A DNA stretch of 64,000 nt from an uncultured Agromyces sp. (GTDB lineage Bacteria; Actinomycetota; Actinomycetes; Actinomycetales; Microbacteriaceae): NCBI GenBank assembly GCA_913053875.1, contig CAJXGN010000007.1, forward strand, positions 1 through 64,000. Reading direction: 5' to 3'. The stretch's first letter is position 1, and each line of letters starts with the position of its first letter. The notes under the pieces were generated by a model that did not search any database, was not told where the DNA came from, and saw only the letters and a program-made list of their open reading frames with translations. The position numbers were made by a program, and so were the translations under genes. Shown one piece after another: positions 17,185 through 25,218 of the stretch.

Positions 17185-18723
17185 TCAGGCGTGGCCGCTC
17201 GCGAGGTCCTCGTCGTCGGGCTCGTCGGGGCCGGGCTCGGGCTCGCCGTCGGCGGCGCGACTGCGGCGGGCGCGCACGCGCGCACCCAGGTCGGCCATGC
17301 CCACCGCGAACGCGATGGCGAGCAGCACCGCGACCGCCAGCATGCCGAACCCGTACGCGTGGTGGAACACCTCGAGTTGCGGGGCCTCGCCCTCCTCGCG
17401 GTACAGCGTGGCGTAGAACAGCGACAGCGCGATCGCGGTGCCGACGGCCGTGCCGATGCGCTGCCCGAGCTGGCCGACCGACCCGGCGAGGCCGCCGCTG
17501 CGCACGGGCACGTCGGCGAGCGTCAGCGTCTGGTTGGGCGAGACCACGAGGCCGCCACCGAGGCCCGCGACGATCAGCGCGCCCGCCATCGCCCACGGCG
17601 TGACCGCCGACGGCGTCGAGAGCGCGAGCAGCACGAGCACGCCGACGCCCGCGATCAGCACGCCGAGGCCGAACAGCACCAGGCCCCGACCCCAGCGCTC
17701 CACGAGCAGGCCGCCCCGCCAGGACGAGAACGCGCTCGTGAGCGCGTACCCCATCGTGACCATGCCCGCGAATACGGGCGCGACGTCGAGGCCGTCCTGC
17801 AGGTACAGCGTCGTGAGCAGGAACATCGACGGCACGGCCGCGAAGAACACCGACTGCAGCAGCGCGCCGTTGCGGAACGACCCGATGCGGAACAGGCCGA
17901 GCGGCACGAGGGGCTGGCGACCGGATGCCTCGTATCGGCGCTCCCACGCGACGAACGCGCTGACGCCGAGCACGAGGACCACGAGCAGCCACCAGCGCGC
18001 GGGGTCGTCGTCGGGCGAACCGGTCGTGAACAGGAACGGCCACATGAGCGACAGCACGGTGATCGCGAAGATGACGAGGCCCACCGGGTCGAGCTGCACC
18101 TTGCGATGTGAGCGGGTGCGGGTCTCGGGCAGCACCCAGAGCGCGAGGGCGATGGCGATCACGCCGAGCGGCACGTTCATCCAGAAGATGCCGCGCCAGC
18201 CGTCCTCGGGGCCGCCGATGGCGATGAGCAGCCCGCCGAGGGTCGGGCCGATCGCGGTCGTCACGCCGATCATCGCGCCGAACAGGCCGAACGCCTTGCC
18301 GCGCTCGGCACCGTGGAAGAGCTGCTGGATGAGGCCGAGCACCTGCGGCATCTGGATGCCCGCGGCGACGCCCTGGAGCATCCGGAACACCAGCAGCCAG
18401 GTCGCATCCGGGGCGAGCGCGCACGCCAGGCTCGTGAGCGTGAACAGGGTCAGCCCGACGACGAACAGCACGGTGCGCGAGCGCTGATCGCCGAGGCGGC
18501 CGGCGGGCACGAGCGTGAGCCCGAACGCGAGCACGTAGCCCGAGACGATGAGCTGCAGCTCGGTCGAACCGGCCCCCATCGCCTCCTCGATCGAGGGCAG
18601 CGCGACGTTGACCTTCGAGAGGTCGAGGATGGTGAGCCCGGCGACCGCGACGCACACCCAGTACGCGCGCCAGCGGTGCGAGTCGGGCAGGGGGATGTCT
18701 CGCGTGCGGGGCAGGTCGCTCAT
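17185..18723 (-). CDS. MFS transporter, EmrB/QacA (DHA2) type
   Basis: This 512-residue protein has 14 predicted helices, motif A as AGRLGDQRSRTVLF, and the DHA2 motif C region near MIGVTTAIGPTLGG. It is a probable multidrug or metabolite efflux pump driven by protons. A charged C-terminal tail of about 40 residues follows the last helix. The ATG start is leaderless by TAGGCT (18731-18736), 7 nt upstream, with no ribosome site. Confidence 0.88.
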   Translation of the reverse strand: MSDLPRTRDIPLPDSHRWRAYWVCVAVAGLTILDLSKVNVALPSIEEAMGAGSTELQLIVSGYVLAFGLTLVPAGRLGDQRSRTVLFVVGLTLFTLTSLACALAPDATWLLVFRMLQGVAAGIQMPQVLGLIQQLFHGAERGKAFGLFGAMIGVTTAIGPTLGGLLIAIGGPEDGWRGIFWMNVPLGVIAIALALWVLPETRTRSHRKVQLDPVGLVIFAITVLSLMWPFLFTTGSPDDDPARWWLLVVLVLGVSAFVAWERRYEASGRQPLVPLGLFRIGSFRNGALLQSVFFAAVPSMFLLTTLYLQDGLDVAPVFAGMVTMGYALTSAFSSWRGGLLVERWGRGLVLFGLGVLIAGVGVLVLLALSTPSAVTPWAMAGALIVAGLGGGLVVSPNQTLTLADVPVRSGGLAGSVGQLGQRIGTAVGTAIALSLFYATLYREEGEAPQLEVFHHAYGFGMLAVAVLLAIAFAVGMADLGARVRARRSRAADGEPEPGPDEPDDEDLASGHA

Positions 18724-18773
18724 CGGGTCGAGCCTACGCCCGGGCCGGCCGCCCGCGGTTCACCCCGAGACGA

Positions 18774-18812
18774 CGTTCGGCGCGCCGCCCGGGATGGGCG
18801 GCGCGCCGAACG
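18774..18812. terminator. Perfect 17-bp hairpin terminator
   Basis: CGTTCGGCGCGCCGCCC and its exact complement are separated by GGGAT, giving a 17-bp perfect stem, the strongest hairpin I noticed in the window. It lies downstream of the HesB-like gene (minus strand) and upstream of the MFS promoter. There is no T-tract on either strand, so it is either a GC-only terminator as often seen in actinobacteria or an RNA-stabilising 3' end. Confidence 0.6.
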
Positions 18813-18849
18813 CGACGAGTCTCTCGGCCTGTTGCCGGGGCGCGTCCCC

Positions 18850-19134
18850 CTAGGCCTGGTCGCCGATGGCGAACCGCACGCTGCCGTCCTCGCCGACCTG
18901 TGCGTCGAGCACCTTGTCGTCGAGAGCGAGCGCGGCGAACTCGCCGAGGAAGACCTTGGCCCCCTCGGCCTCCACCACGGCGTCGCTGGCTTCCGGAGCG
19001 GGCGCGACCGACACGGCGAACTCGGTGCCGCCGGGCTGGTCGGTGTTGATGCGGAGTCCGCCGTCGTCGAGACCCGGGGTCTGGGCGACGATGGTCTTCA
19101 CCACGGTGCTGGCAGTTTCGGTGAGCGTGAGCAC
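18850..19134 (-). CDS. HesB/IscA-like protein lacking the cysteines
   Basis: This 94-residue protein has the A-type Fe-S carrier fold pattern: LTETASTVVKTIVAQ, then GLRINTDQPGG and the LDDKVLDAQVGEDGSVRFAI C-terminus. It contains no cysteine at all, whereas true carriers have three that bind the cluster. It therefore cannot carry Fe-S clusters in the usual way and its role is unknown. GTG 19134 is preferred over an upstream ATG because AAGGGAG sits at proper spacing and homologous starts begin at LTLTE. A strong hairpin follows the gene. Confidence 0.8.
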   Translation of the reverse strand: MLTLTETASTVVKTIVAQTPGLDDGGLRINTDQPGGTEFAVSVAPAPEASDAVVEAEGAKVFLGEFAALALDDKVLDAQVGEDGSVRFAIGDQA

Positions 19135-19291
19135 GAAGGCTCCCTTCCTTGGCTGGCGAGCGGAGTCCCCCACGATTCAGCATCGACGCGACACGGTCAA
19201 GCCGACGCGGGACGAAACGCGCACATTCCGCGATGGGCGAACCGGCGGGCGCGCGGCGCGTCGCCGGTGCGCGCGCGGGTCCGGGCGCCGG

Positions 19292-20443
19292 TCAGGCGGG
19301 CGCGCCGACCCGCGGCAGCGTCACGTCGAAGCGGCATCCGCCCGGCACGTTGCGCACGCTCACGCCGCCCGCGTGCGCGGCGACGATGCCCTGCACGATG
19401 GCGAGGCCGAGCCCCGCGCCCGCGGCGATCGCGTCGGCCGGCGCCTCGCTCGGCGAGCGCGACGGCGTGCCGCGCCAGCCCGCACGGAACACCTTCGCCA
19501 GGTCCTCCTCGGGGATGCCGCCGCCCGCGTCGGTGACGCTGAGCGCGACGTGCTCGTCGCCCGTCTCCTCCGCGGTGACCTCGATGCGGCTGCCGGGCGG
19601 CGAGTGCTGGATCGCGTTCATGAGCAGGTTGCCGACCACCCGCGAGAGCTCGCGCGCGTCGCCCGTGACGGTGAGGTCGCCTGCTCGCGACTCGACGATC
19701 GTCACCTCGCGCGAACGCGCCAGCGGCAGCAGCTCGGCGACCGCGTCGGACACGAGGTCGAACAGCGACACCTGCTCCATCTCGAGCGCCAGCGCGCCCG
19801 ACTGGATGCGCGAGAGCTCGAACAGGTCGTCGACCATGCTCGAGACGCGGTCGACCTGCACCCGCATCTGCGCGTGGTAGCGGGCGGGGTCGTCGACCAT
19901 GCCGTCCTCGAGCGCCTCGGCCATGGCCCGCAGCCCGGCGAGCGGGGTGCGCAGGTCGTGCGAGATCCACGCGATAAGCTCGCGGCGCGACGCATCGATG
20001 CGCGCGACCTCGGCGCGCGAGTCGGCGAGGCGGCGGCTGGCGTCGGCGAGCTCGGCGGCGAGCGCGGCGAACTCGGTGCCCTCGCGCCCGTCGGGCTGCA
20101 CGGTCTGGCCGTCGCCGACCGCGCGCGCGATCTCGCGCAGGCGCCGGGTGTTGCCGACGAGGATGCGGCCGAGCACCGCGCCGACCCCGAGCGCCACCAC
20201 GCCGCCGACCACGACGACCCAGCCGGTCACGAGCAGGTCGTGCTCGGAGAGGTACATGGCGTTCGCCACCGCGATGGTGCCGGCGCCGACCGCGAGCACG
20301 GTCGAGAGCACGACGATGACGACCTGCACCATGATCGACGCGCGGCGGGCGGCGACAAGCGCGAGCAGGCCGACGGCGCCCACGAGCAGGGCGGCGACGC
20401 CGGCGATGCCGACGATGGCGAGGAGGTCGGGCAGCGGGATCAT
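19292..20443 (-). CDS. Membrane sensor histidine kinase
   Basis: This 383-residue kinase has three to four hydrophobic helices in residues 5-95 with hardly any extracellular loop, a HAMP-like linker (about 96-150), the dimerisation/phosphoacceptor box WISHDLRTPL with His162, an N-box near NLLMNAIQHSP, and ATP-lid motifs DAGGGIP and GAGLGLAIV. The small external region suggests a membrane or intracellular signal. It overlaps the response regulator stop by ATGA and so is translationally coupled. The pair is divergent from the glycosyltransferase operon and probably controls it. Confidence 0.9.
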   Translation of the reverse strand: MIPLPDLLAIVGIAGVAALLVGAVGLLALVAARRASIMVQVVIVVLSTVLAVGAGTIAVANAMYLSEHDLLVTGWVVVVGGVVALGVGAVLGRILVGNTRRLREIARAVGDGQTVQPDGREGTEFAALAAELADASRRLADSRAEVARIDASRRELIAWISHDLRTPLAGLRAMAEALEDGMVDDPARYHAQMRVQVDRVSSMVDDLFELSRIQSGALALEMEQVSLFDLVSDAVAELLPLARSREVTIVESRAGDLTVTGDARELSRVVGNLLMNAIQHSPPGSRIEVTAEETGDEHVALSVTDAGGGIPEEDLAKVFRAGWRGTPSRSPSEAPADAIAAGAGLGLAIVQGIVAAHAGGVSVRNVPGGCRFDVTLPRVGAPA

Positions 20444-21165
20444 GCGGCGAACCGGTATCCCACGCCCCACACCGTGGTGAGGTGCTGCGGCTCGGTGGGG
20501 TCGTCCTCGATCTTCTCGCGCAGGCGCCGCACGTGCACCGTCACGGTCGAGAGGTCGCCGAAGTCCCACTTCCACACGGCCTTGAGCAACTGCTCGCGAC
20601 TGAACACCTGGTGCGGATGCTTCAGCAGGAACGCCAGCAGCTCGAACTCGCGCACGCTGAGCGAGAGCTCCTCGCCGTGCTTGGTCACGACCCGGTCGGC
20701 GGTCTCGAGGTGGAACGCGCCGAGGTCGAAGGGCGCCTCGGGTGCGAAGTCGGGCAGGCTCCGCCGCAGCACCGACTGGACCCGCAGCACGAGTTCGCGC
20801 GGTGAGAAGGGCTTCGCGATGTAGTCGTCGGCGCCGGCCTCGAGGCCCTCGATGCGGTCTTCGGTGGAGCCGAGCGCGGTGAGCATGATGACCGGCACGG
20901 GGCGCTCGGCGCGGATGCGGCGGCACACCTCGACGCCGTCGATGCCCGGCAGCATCCGATCGGCCACGACCAGGTCGGGCGGCACGCGCGCCGCCTGTCG
21001 GAGCCCCGCGATGCCGTCGCGCTCCGCGTCGACGATGAACCCGGCGGCGCGCAGGTAGCGGCAGACGACCTCCAGCACGGTGGGGTCGTCCTCGATCACG
21101 AGCACGCGCCGGTCGACGAGGGCCTCGTCGATCGCGGGCCCGCCCTCGGGGTTCGGTTCGGCCAC
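20440..21165 (-). CDS. OmpR-family response regulator
   Basis: This 241-residue transcription factor has a receiver domain with acidic pair D26-D27, phosphoacceptor D69 in VVADRMLPG, T96 and K118, joined to a winged-helix DNA-binding domain (LSVREFELLAFLLKHP, TVTVHVRRLREKIE, WGVGYRF). It is phosphorylated by the downstream kinase. The GTG start is leaderless: TATTCT (21172-21177) ends 6 nt upstream, with no ribosome site. The divergent spacer to the glycosyltransferase gene is 124 bp and contains both promoters. Confidence 0.93.
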   Translation of the reverse strand: MAEPNPEGGPAIDEALVDRRVLVIEDDPTVLEVVCRYLRAAGFIVDAERDGIAGLRQAARVPPDLVVADRMLPGIDGVEVCRRIRAERPVPVIMLTALGSTEDRIEGLEAGADDYIAKPFSPRELVLRVQSVLRRSLPDFAPEAPFDLGAFHLETADRVVTKHGEELSLSVREFELLAFLLKHPHQVFSREQLLKAVWKWDFGDLSTVTVHVRRLREKIEDDPTEPQHLTTVWGVGYRFAA

Positions 21166-21289
21166 GTGCCCAGAATAGGACTCGACCCGGGTGCAGGGCG
21201 GCGGATGCGGCGCCGCAGCGCCCGCTCGTCCCGGAATCGTAAGACTTCGCCTGCTGCGCTCCGCCCGCCCCGTCCCTAGTGTCGGACTC

Positions 21290-21955
21290 GTGACCGTATC
21301 TGCCGTCGACGTCGTGCTCCCGTGCCTCGACGAGGAGGGGGCGCTCCCCCGCGTGCTCGCGGGGCTGCCCGACGGGTACCGGGCGATCGTGGTCGACAAC
21401 GGCTCGAGCGACCGCTCGGCCGAGGTGGCGCGCGCCGCGGGGGCGACCGTGATCGCCTGCCCCGTGCGCGGGTACGGGGCCGCTGTGCACGCGGGGCTCG
21501 AGGCATCCGTCACCGACATCGTCGGGTTCGCCGACGCCGACGGCTCGCTCGACCTGGGCGAGCTGCCCGCGCTGGTCGCGCTCGTCGAGGAGGGCGCCGA
21601 CCTCGTGATCGGGCGGCGCGTGCCGGTCGAGCGCGGCGCGATGCCGCTGCACGCGCGTTGGGGCAACGCCGTGATCGCCCGGCGCGTGCGCGCGATCACC
21701 GGGGTCTCGCTGCGCGACATCGGCCCGATGCGGGCGGGGCGGCGCGAGGCGCTGCTCGCGCTGGGGCTCGACGACCGGCGGAGCGGCTACCCGCTCGAGT
21801 TGGTGCTGCGCGCTGCCGCCGACGGGATGCGCATCGCCGAGGTCGACGTGACCTACCGGCGCCGCATCGGCGTCTCGAAGGTGACCGGCACGGTGGGAGG
21901 CACGATCACCGCGGTGCGCGACATGTCGGCACGGCTGCGCGAGGCCGCCCGGTGA
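21290..21955 (+). CDS. Family 2 glycosyltransferase (DPM1-like)
   Basis: This 221-residue GT-A enzyme has the opening VVLPCLDEEGALPRVL, the nucleotide-binding VVDNGSSDRS and the metal-binding ADADGS (D82, D84). There are no membrane helices, so it is a soluble or peripheral enzyme transferring a sugar from a nucleotide donor. It resembles the GT2 proteins that accompany CofC-like transferases in arsenosugar-type clusters (TIGR04283 group, from memory). GTG 21290 is leaderless by TAGTGT (21277-21282), 7 nt upstream. Its stop overlaps the next start (GTGA), so three genes form one coupled operon. Confidence 0.88.
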   Translation: MTVSAVDVVLPCLDEEGALPRVLAGLPDGYRAIVVDNGSSDRSAEVARAAGATVIACPVRGYGAAVHAGLEASVTDIVGFADADGSLDLGELPALVALVEEGADLVIGRRVPVERGAMPLHARWGNAVIARRVRAITGVSLRDIGPMRAGRREALLALGLDDRRSGYPLELVLRAAADGMRIAEVDVTYRRRIGVSKVTGTVGGTITAVRDMSARLREAAR

Positions 21956-22581
21956 CGGCGATCGCGGTCATCGCGAAGGCATGCCTGCCCGGGCATGCGA
22001 AGACCCGGCTGCATCCGCCGTACTCGCTCGCGCAGGCCGCGACGATCGCCCAGGCGTGCGTCGACGACACGCTCGACCTCGCGCGGGCGCTGCCGGCCAC
22101 GCGGCGCATCCTGTTCCACGACGGCGAGCTCGGGGCGACGGATGCCTCGGAGTTCGAGGTGCTCGACCAGCCCGCCAGCGGGCTCGACGCGCGGCTCGGG
22201 TTCCTCTTCGACGTGGTCGACGAGCCGCTCGTGCTCATCGGCATGGACACGCCCCACGTGCGTGCCGAGGCGGTGCTGCCGGCGTTCGCGGACCAGCCCG
22301 GGGTCGACGCCTGGCTCGGCCTCGCGACCGACGGAGGGTTCTGGGCGCTCGCGATGCGCGCGCCCGACGGGGCGCTGCTGCGCGGCGTGCCGATGTCGCA
22401 GGACGACACCGGGGCGCTGCAGCTCGGCCGGCTGCGCGAGGCGGGGCTCGCGGTGCGGATGCTGCCCGAGGCATCCGACATCGACACCGCCGCCGATCTC
22501 GCGCCCGCCGTCGCCGACGCGCCCGACGGCCGGCTCGCACGCGTCGTCGCGGAGCTCGTGCCGGAGGGGGCCGCGCCGTGA
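21952..22581 (+). CDS. DUF2064 / TIGR04282-type CofC-like transferase
   Basis: This 209-residue protein has the nucleotidyl/glycosyl-transferase-like fold of the DUF2064 family: AVIAKACLPGHAKTRLHPP opens with the basic phosphate-binding segment, LVLIGMDTPHV is the acidic metal site, and GLATDGGFWALAM is the family signature. CofC itself guanylylates phosphoenolpyruvate or lactate for F420, but this subfamily is classed with arsenosugar-type glycosyltransferases and its reaction is not established. It overlaps both neighbours by GTGA, so its stoichiometry is tied to GT2 and the methyltransferase. Confidence 0.85.
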   Translation: MTAIAVIAKACLPGHAKTRLHPPYSLAQAATIAQACVDDTLDLARALPATRRILFHDGELGATDASEFEVLDQPASGLDARLGFLFDVVDEPLVLIGMDTPHVRAEAVLPAFADQPGVDAWLGLATDGGFWALAMRAPDGALLRGVPMSQDDTGALQLGRLREAGLAVRMLPEASDIDTAADLAPAVADAPDGRLARVVAELVPEGAAP

Positions 22582-23267
22582 GCCGGCCGTCCGTCGGGGT
22601 GGCGATCGAGCCGCGCTTCGGCGCGGGCGGCCACGACCCGTACGACCGTGCGCTGCGCGACGGGCGCGCGACCCTCGAACTCGCGCACGTGGACGCGACC
22701 GGCCGGGCGGCCACCGCGCCGATCGACGTCGCCCGCTTCGCCGCACCCGCCGACGAGGCCGACCGGTCGACGCTCGACGGGGTGCACGGCGCGGTGCTCG
22801 ACGCCGGCTGCGGCCCGGGGCGCATGGTGCTCGCGGCGATCCTCGCGGGGCATCTCGCACTCGGCGTGGACGTGTCGGCGGCCGCCGTCGCGGTCGCGCG
22901 CGCCCGGGGCCTGCCCGTGCTGCACCGCTCGGTGTTCGACCGGCTCCCGTCGGAGGGCGCGTGGGGCGCCGTGCTGCTGCTCGACGGCAACGTCGGCATC
23001 GGCGGCAGCCCCGCCGCGCTGCTCGCCCGCTGCGCGGCGCTGCTCGACGCGCACGGCCGCGTCGTCGTCGAGACGCACGTCGACCACGACGCCGACCACG
23101 CGTTCGAGGGCGTACTGCACGACGGCGCGGGCGGGCGCAGCCTCCCGTTCCCGTGGGCGCACCTCGGCGTGCGTGCGCTCCCGGCCCCCGCGGCATCCGC
23201 CGGCCTCGCCGTGCGCGACGCCTGGGCCGTCGGCGACCGCTCCTTCGCGGCCCTCGAGCCCGCCTGA
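22578..23267 (+). CDS. SAM-dependent methyltransferase
   Basis: This 229-residue class I methyltransferase has motif I VLDAGCGPG at 73-81, an acidic GVDVSAAAV motif II and VLLLDGNVGIGG as the post-I strand. The N-terminal 60 residues include PYDRALRDGRATLEL, resembling a substrate-recognition extension. It lacks the cysteine pairs of ArsM arsenite methyltransferases, so arsenic methylation is unlikely. Coupled by GTGA to the CofC-like gene, it probably modifies the sugar or acceptor made by the two upstream enzymes. The acceptor is unknown. Confidence 0.87.
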   Translation: MSRPSVGVAIEPRFGAGGHDPYDRALRDGRATLELAHVDATGRAATAPIDVARFAAPADEADRSTLDGVHGAVLDAGCGPGRMVLAAILAGHLALGVDVSAAAVAVARARGLPVLHRSVFDRLPSEGAWGAVLLLDGNVGIGGSPAALLARCAALLDAHGRVVVETHVDHDADHAFEGVLHDGAGGRSLPFPWAHLGVRALPAPAASAGLAVRDAWAVGDRSFAALEPA

Positions 23268-23284
23268 CCTCCGGCTCCTTTCCC

Positions 23285-23423
23285 AGACCCGTCAATATCC
23301 TGCGCTCTCCGCCTCCATTCCGCACTTTTCTGACGGGTCTCGGCTCTCGGCGCGCGATCGGGTTCCGAGACCCGTCAAGAACCTGCGTTCTCGCGCGTGG
23401 GAGCGCAGGAAATTGACGGGTCT
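23285..23423. repeat. Two 56-bp inverted-repeat (REP-like) units between convergent operons
   Basis: Unit 1 (23285-23340) starts AGACCCGTCA and ends TGACGGGTCT. Unit 2 (23368-23423) starts AGACCCGTCAA and ends with its exact complement. Both units are exactly 56 bp and share CCTGCG followed by TCTC inside the left arm; unit 2 also pairs CCTGCG with CGCAGG. They fill the space between the stops of the methyltransferase and the minus-strand membrane-protein gene. They could be a REP/BIME-like family or a tandem bidirectional terminator. Confidence 0.7.
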
Positions 23424-23428
23424 TGGTG

Positions 23429-23869
23429 TCAGGGACGCGGGCGCGCGGGGCGGCGGCGGTCGCGCGCGTGGAGGGCGGCGACGCCTGCGGCGACGAGCAC
23501 GGCGATGGCGAGCCACGCGACGGCGAGCGCCAGGGCGTACTCGCCCGCGAGCACGGTGGGGTTGCGCGGGCCGCGCGCCTGCGCGATGAGCAGCGGCACC
23601 ACGAGGATCGTGACGAGCGCCCCGATCGCAAGACCCGCGCCGATGAGGGTGGCGGCGCCCCGTGGCATCCGACCGCCCGCCCTGCGCAGGCCCCCGCCGA
23701 CCGCCGCCGACGCGGGCGCGAGGATCGCGTCGTGCAGCACGATCGCCCCGGCCAGCCAGATCACCACGGCGAGCACCTGGTCGAGCCGCTGCTCGGTGAA
23801 CAGCAGGAACCCGCCGTAGAGCGCCAGGCCGACGCCGACCACGACGAGCGCCACGCGCGCGGCCCTCAT
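23429..23869 (-). CDS. Four-helix membrane protein of the molybdoenzyme operon
   Basis: This 146-residue protein has four hydrophobic segments, one near each of residues 5-22, 30-50, 70-95 and 110-135, and a basic C-terminal tail of Arg/Pro. It carries no recognised motif. ATG 23869 overlaps the stop of the molybdoenzyme gene (ATGA), placing it as the third gene of a coupled operon with the cytochrome-like and molybdopterin proteins. It may anchor or assemble that redox pair, but there is no direct evidence. It ends just before the paired 56-bp repeats. Confidence 0.75.
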   Translation of the reverse strand: MRAARVALVVVGVGLALYGGFLLFTEQRLDQVLAVVIWLAGAIVLHDAILAPASAAVGGGLRRAGGRMPRGAATLIGAGLAIGALVTILVVPLLIAQARGPRNPTVLAGEYALALAVAWLAIAVLVAAGVAALHARDRRRPARPRP

Positions 23870-24474
23870 GCCCGCACCTCGATCCGCTCGATCCACTTCG
23901 TCTGCACCACGCCCGGGCGGGCCGGCGCGATGATGCGCGCGGGGTACCCATGCTCGAGGTCGAGCACCTCGCCGTTCAGCTCGAGCGCGACGAGGGTGAG
24001 CGGGTCGCGCGCGAACTCGGGCCCCATCTCGGAGGTGCGGAACGCCCCGCGCGGCTCGAGGCTGGTGATGAAGGCGGATGCCCCTGAAGGCGCCCCGACC
24101 GCCTCGAGCAGGTCGCGCATGGCGACGCCCCGCCAGTGCGCTGTCGTGCTCCAGCCTTCGACGCACGCGATCGGCAGCACTGCCTCGCTCTGGGGCATCG
24201 CGGCGAGTTCGTCGCGCGTGAACGCCTGCTCGGTGCCATCGTGCGCGACCGTCAGCCGCCAGTCGGGGTCGCGCGCGAGGTCGGTGACGCCCGCCTGCGC
24301 GGCCGTGCGGTTCAGGGGCAGGCCCTGCGGGCCGTCGCCGCGACGGCGCGGCGCGAACACGTTGAACGGCTCGAGCCAGGCCCAGGTCTGGCCGGCGGTC
24401 GTGGCGACGAGCGCGACCGACGCGGTCGCGACGGTCGCGAGCAGGGCGCGGCGGCTGAGTCCGGAGTCAGGCAT
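23866..24474 (-). CDS. Molybdopterin-dependent oxidoreductase (sulfite oxidase fold, Tat-exported)
   Basis: This 202-residue protein has a Tat-type signal (SRRALLATVATAS) and the oxidoreductase molybdopterin-binding domain of the sulfite-oxidase/YedY family. The Mo-coordinating cysteine is C104 in LPIACVEGWST, with the flanking GVAMRDLLEAVG and GYPARIIAPARPG blocks. It lacks the dimerisation domain of true sulfite oxidases, like YedY/MsrP. The cytochrome-b-like gene overlaps it by 8 nt upstream, so electrons probably pass between the extracytoplasmic enzyme and the quinone pool. The substrate could be an oxidised sulfur or arsenic species or an organic oxide; it is not determined. Confidence 0.87.
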   Translation of the reverse strand: MPDSGLSRRALLATVATASVALVATTAGQTWAWLEPFNVFAPRRRGDGPQGLPLNRTAAQAGVTDLARDPDWRLTVAHDGTEQAFTRDELAAMPQSEAVLPIACVEGWSTTAHWRGVAMRDLLEAVGAPSGASAFITSLEPRGAFRTSEMGPEFARDPLTLVALELNGEVLDLEHGYPARIIAPARPGVVQTKWIERIEVRA

Positions 24475-25078
24475 GCGGGTCGCCCTCCTGCCGCGTCGGC
24501 GTGACCGATTCGTCGGGCTCGGGAGCATCCGACCCCCGGCGCCAGTACCGCACGATGTCGGGCAGCTTCACCGCCACGTGCACGGCGAGCGCACCCACCA
24601 GCACCCACGCGAGCGCGTAGTGCGTGCGGCGGAACGAGAACTCCCACGGGTACCACTGGTACGTGTTGATGAGGCCGATGAGCGGCTCCATGACCGCGAC
24701 GGCGACGAGCACGGCGATGGACGCGCGCTCGATCGCGTGCGGGATGGACCGCACGGGCGGCCACTCGAAGAGCTTCGGGTAGACGGTCCAGAGCTTCGCG
24801 AACAGCAGCGGCAGGAGCGCGACGCCGACCGTGACGTGCACGCCCTGGCTCGCCTGGTAGAGCCAGACCGGCCTCGTCGGGAACACCATGCCCGGCAGCG
24901 GGTCCTGCAGGAAGTGGCTGTAGAGGCCCGTCGCGAAGCAGATGAGGAAGCCGATGCCGAGCAGTCGCCCCAGCACGACCGCCGTGCGCGGGTGCTTCGC
25001 CGGGTGCGCGAGCTCCTGCCGCACCCCGGCGAACCGTCGTTCCGCGACGACGGCGAGTCGATCGGTCACGCCGCTCAT
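24467..25078 (-). CDS. Cytochrome b561/b6-like membrane subunit
   Basis: This 203-residue integral membrane protein has four to five helices with histidines placed as in cytochrome b-type diheme proteins (TGLYSHFLQDP, QGVHVTVGVAL, RRTHYALAWVL, ALAVHVAVKL). It is the probable quinol-linked partner of the molybdopterin enzyme whose gene overlaps its 3' end. The start is uncertain: ATG 25078 has a GAGA-type ribosome site, while ATG 25086 would add three residues. It is divergent from the phosphorylase gene across a spacer that holds a riboswitch-like sequence. Confidence 0.8.
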   Translation of the reverse strand: MSGVTDRLAVVAERRFAGVRQELAHPAKHPRTAVVLGRLLGIGFLICFATGLYSHFLQDPLPGMVFPTRPVWLYQASQGVHVTVGVALLPLLFAKLWTVYPKLFEWPPVRSIPHAIERASIAVLVAVAVMEPLIGLINTYQWYPWEFSFRRTHYALAWVLVGALAVHVAVKLPDIVRYWRRGSDAPEPDESVTPTRQEGDPHA

Positions 25079-25122
25079 GCGTGCCATTCTCGTGACGAGC
25101 GGCCCGGAGGCCGAGCGTCTTT

Positions 25123-25192
25123 CATTACGGTCCGCGAACACCGGCCCGCTGCGCCTGGCAACCGCGGCGCCCCGCACGGCACGATCGAAGCA
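25123..25192 (+). ncRNA. Possible SAM-type riboswitch-like leader (degenerate)
   Basis: The leader of the phosphorylase gene contains ACCGGCCCGCTGCGCCTGG followed by CAACCGCGGCGCC. This recalls the CCGGC...GGCAACC core of actinobacterial SAM-I/IV-type riboswitches, and a GCGCC/GGCGC stem encloses the GGCAACC segment. The canonical start (GGUCAUGAG) and the closing GGGUGCC part are not recognisable. A SAM or methylthioadenosine-related sensor here would make biological sense, but the match is partial. Confidence 0.25.
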
Positions 25193-25218
25193 CCCCGCAC
25201 GACGAGAGGACGACCACG

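Noticed and set aside
18850..19173. Start of the HesB-like gene at ATG 19173
   Set aside because: The extra residues include the ribosome site of GTG 19134 and do not fit the family N-terminus.
22578..23267. Methyltransferase as ArsM arsenite methyltransferase
   Set aside because: The cysteines needed by ArsM are missing, so the arsenosugar reading of the cluster is not supported on this gene.
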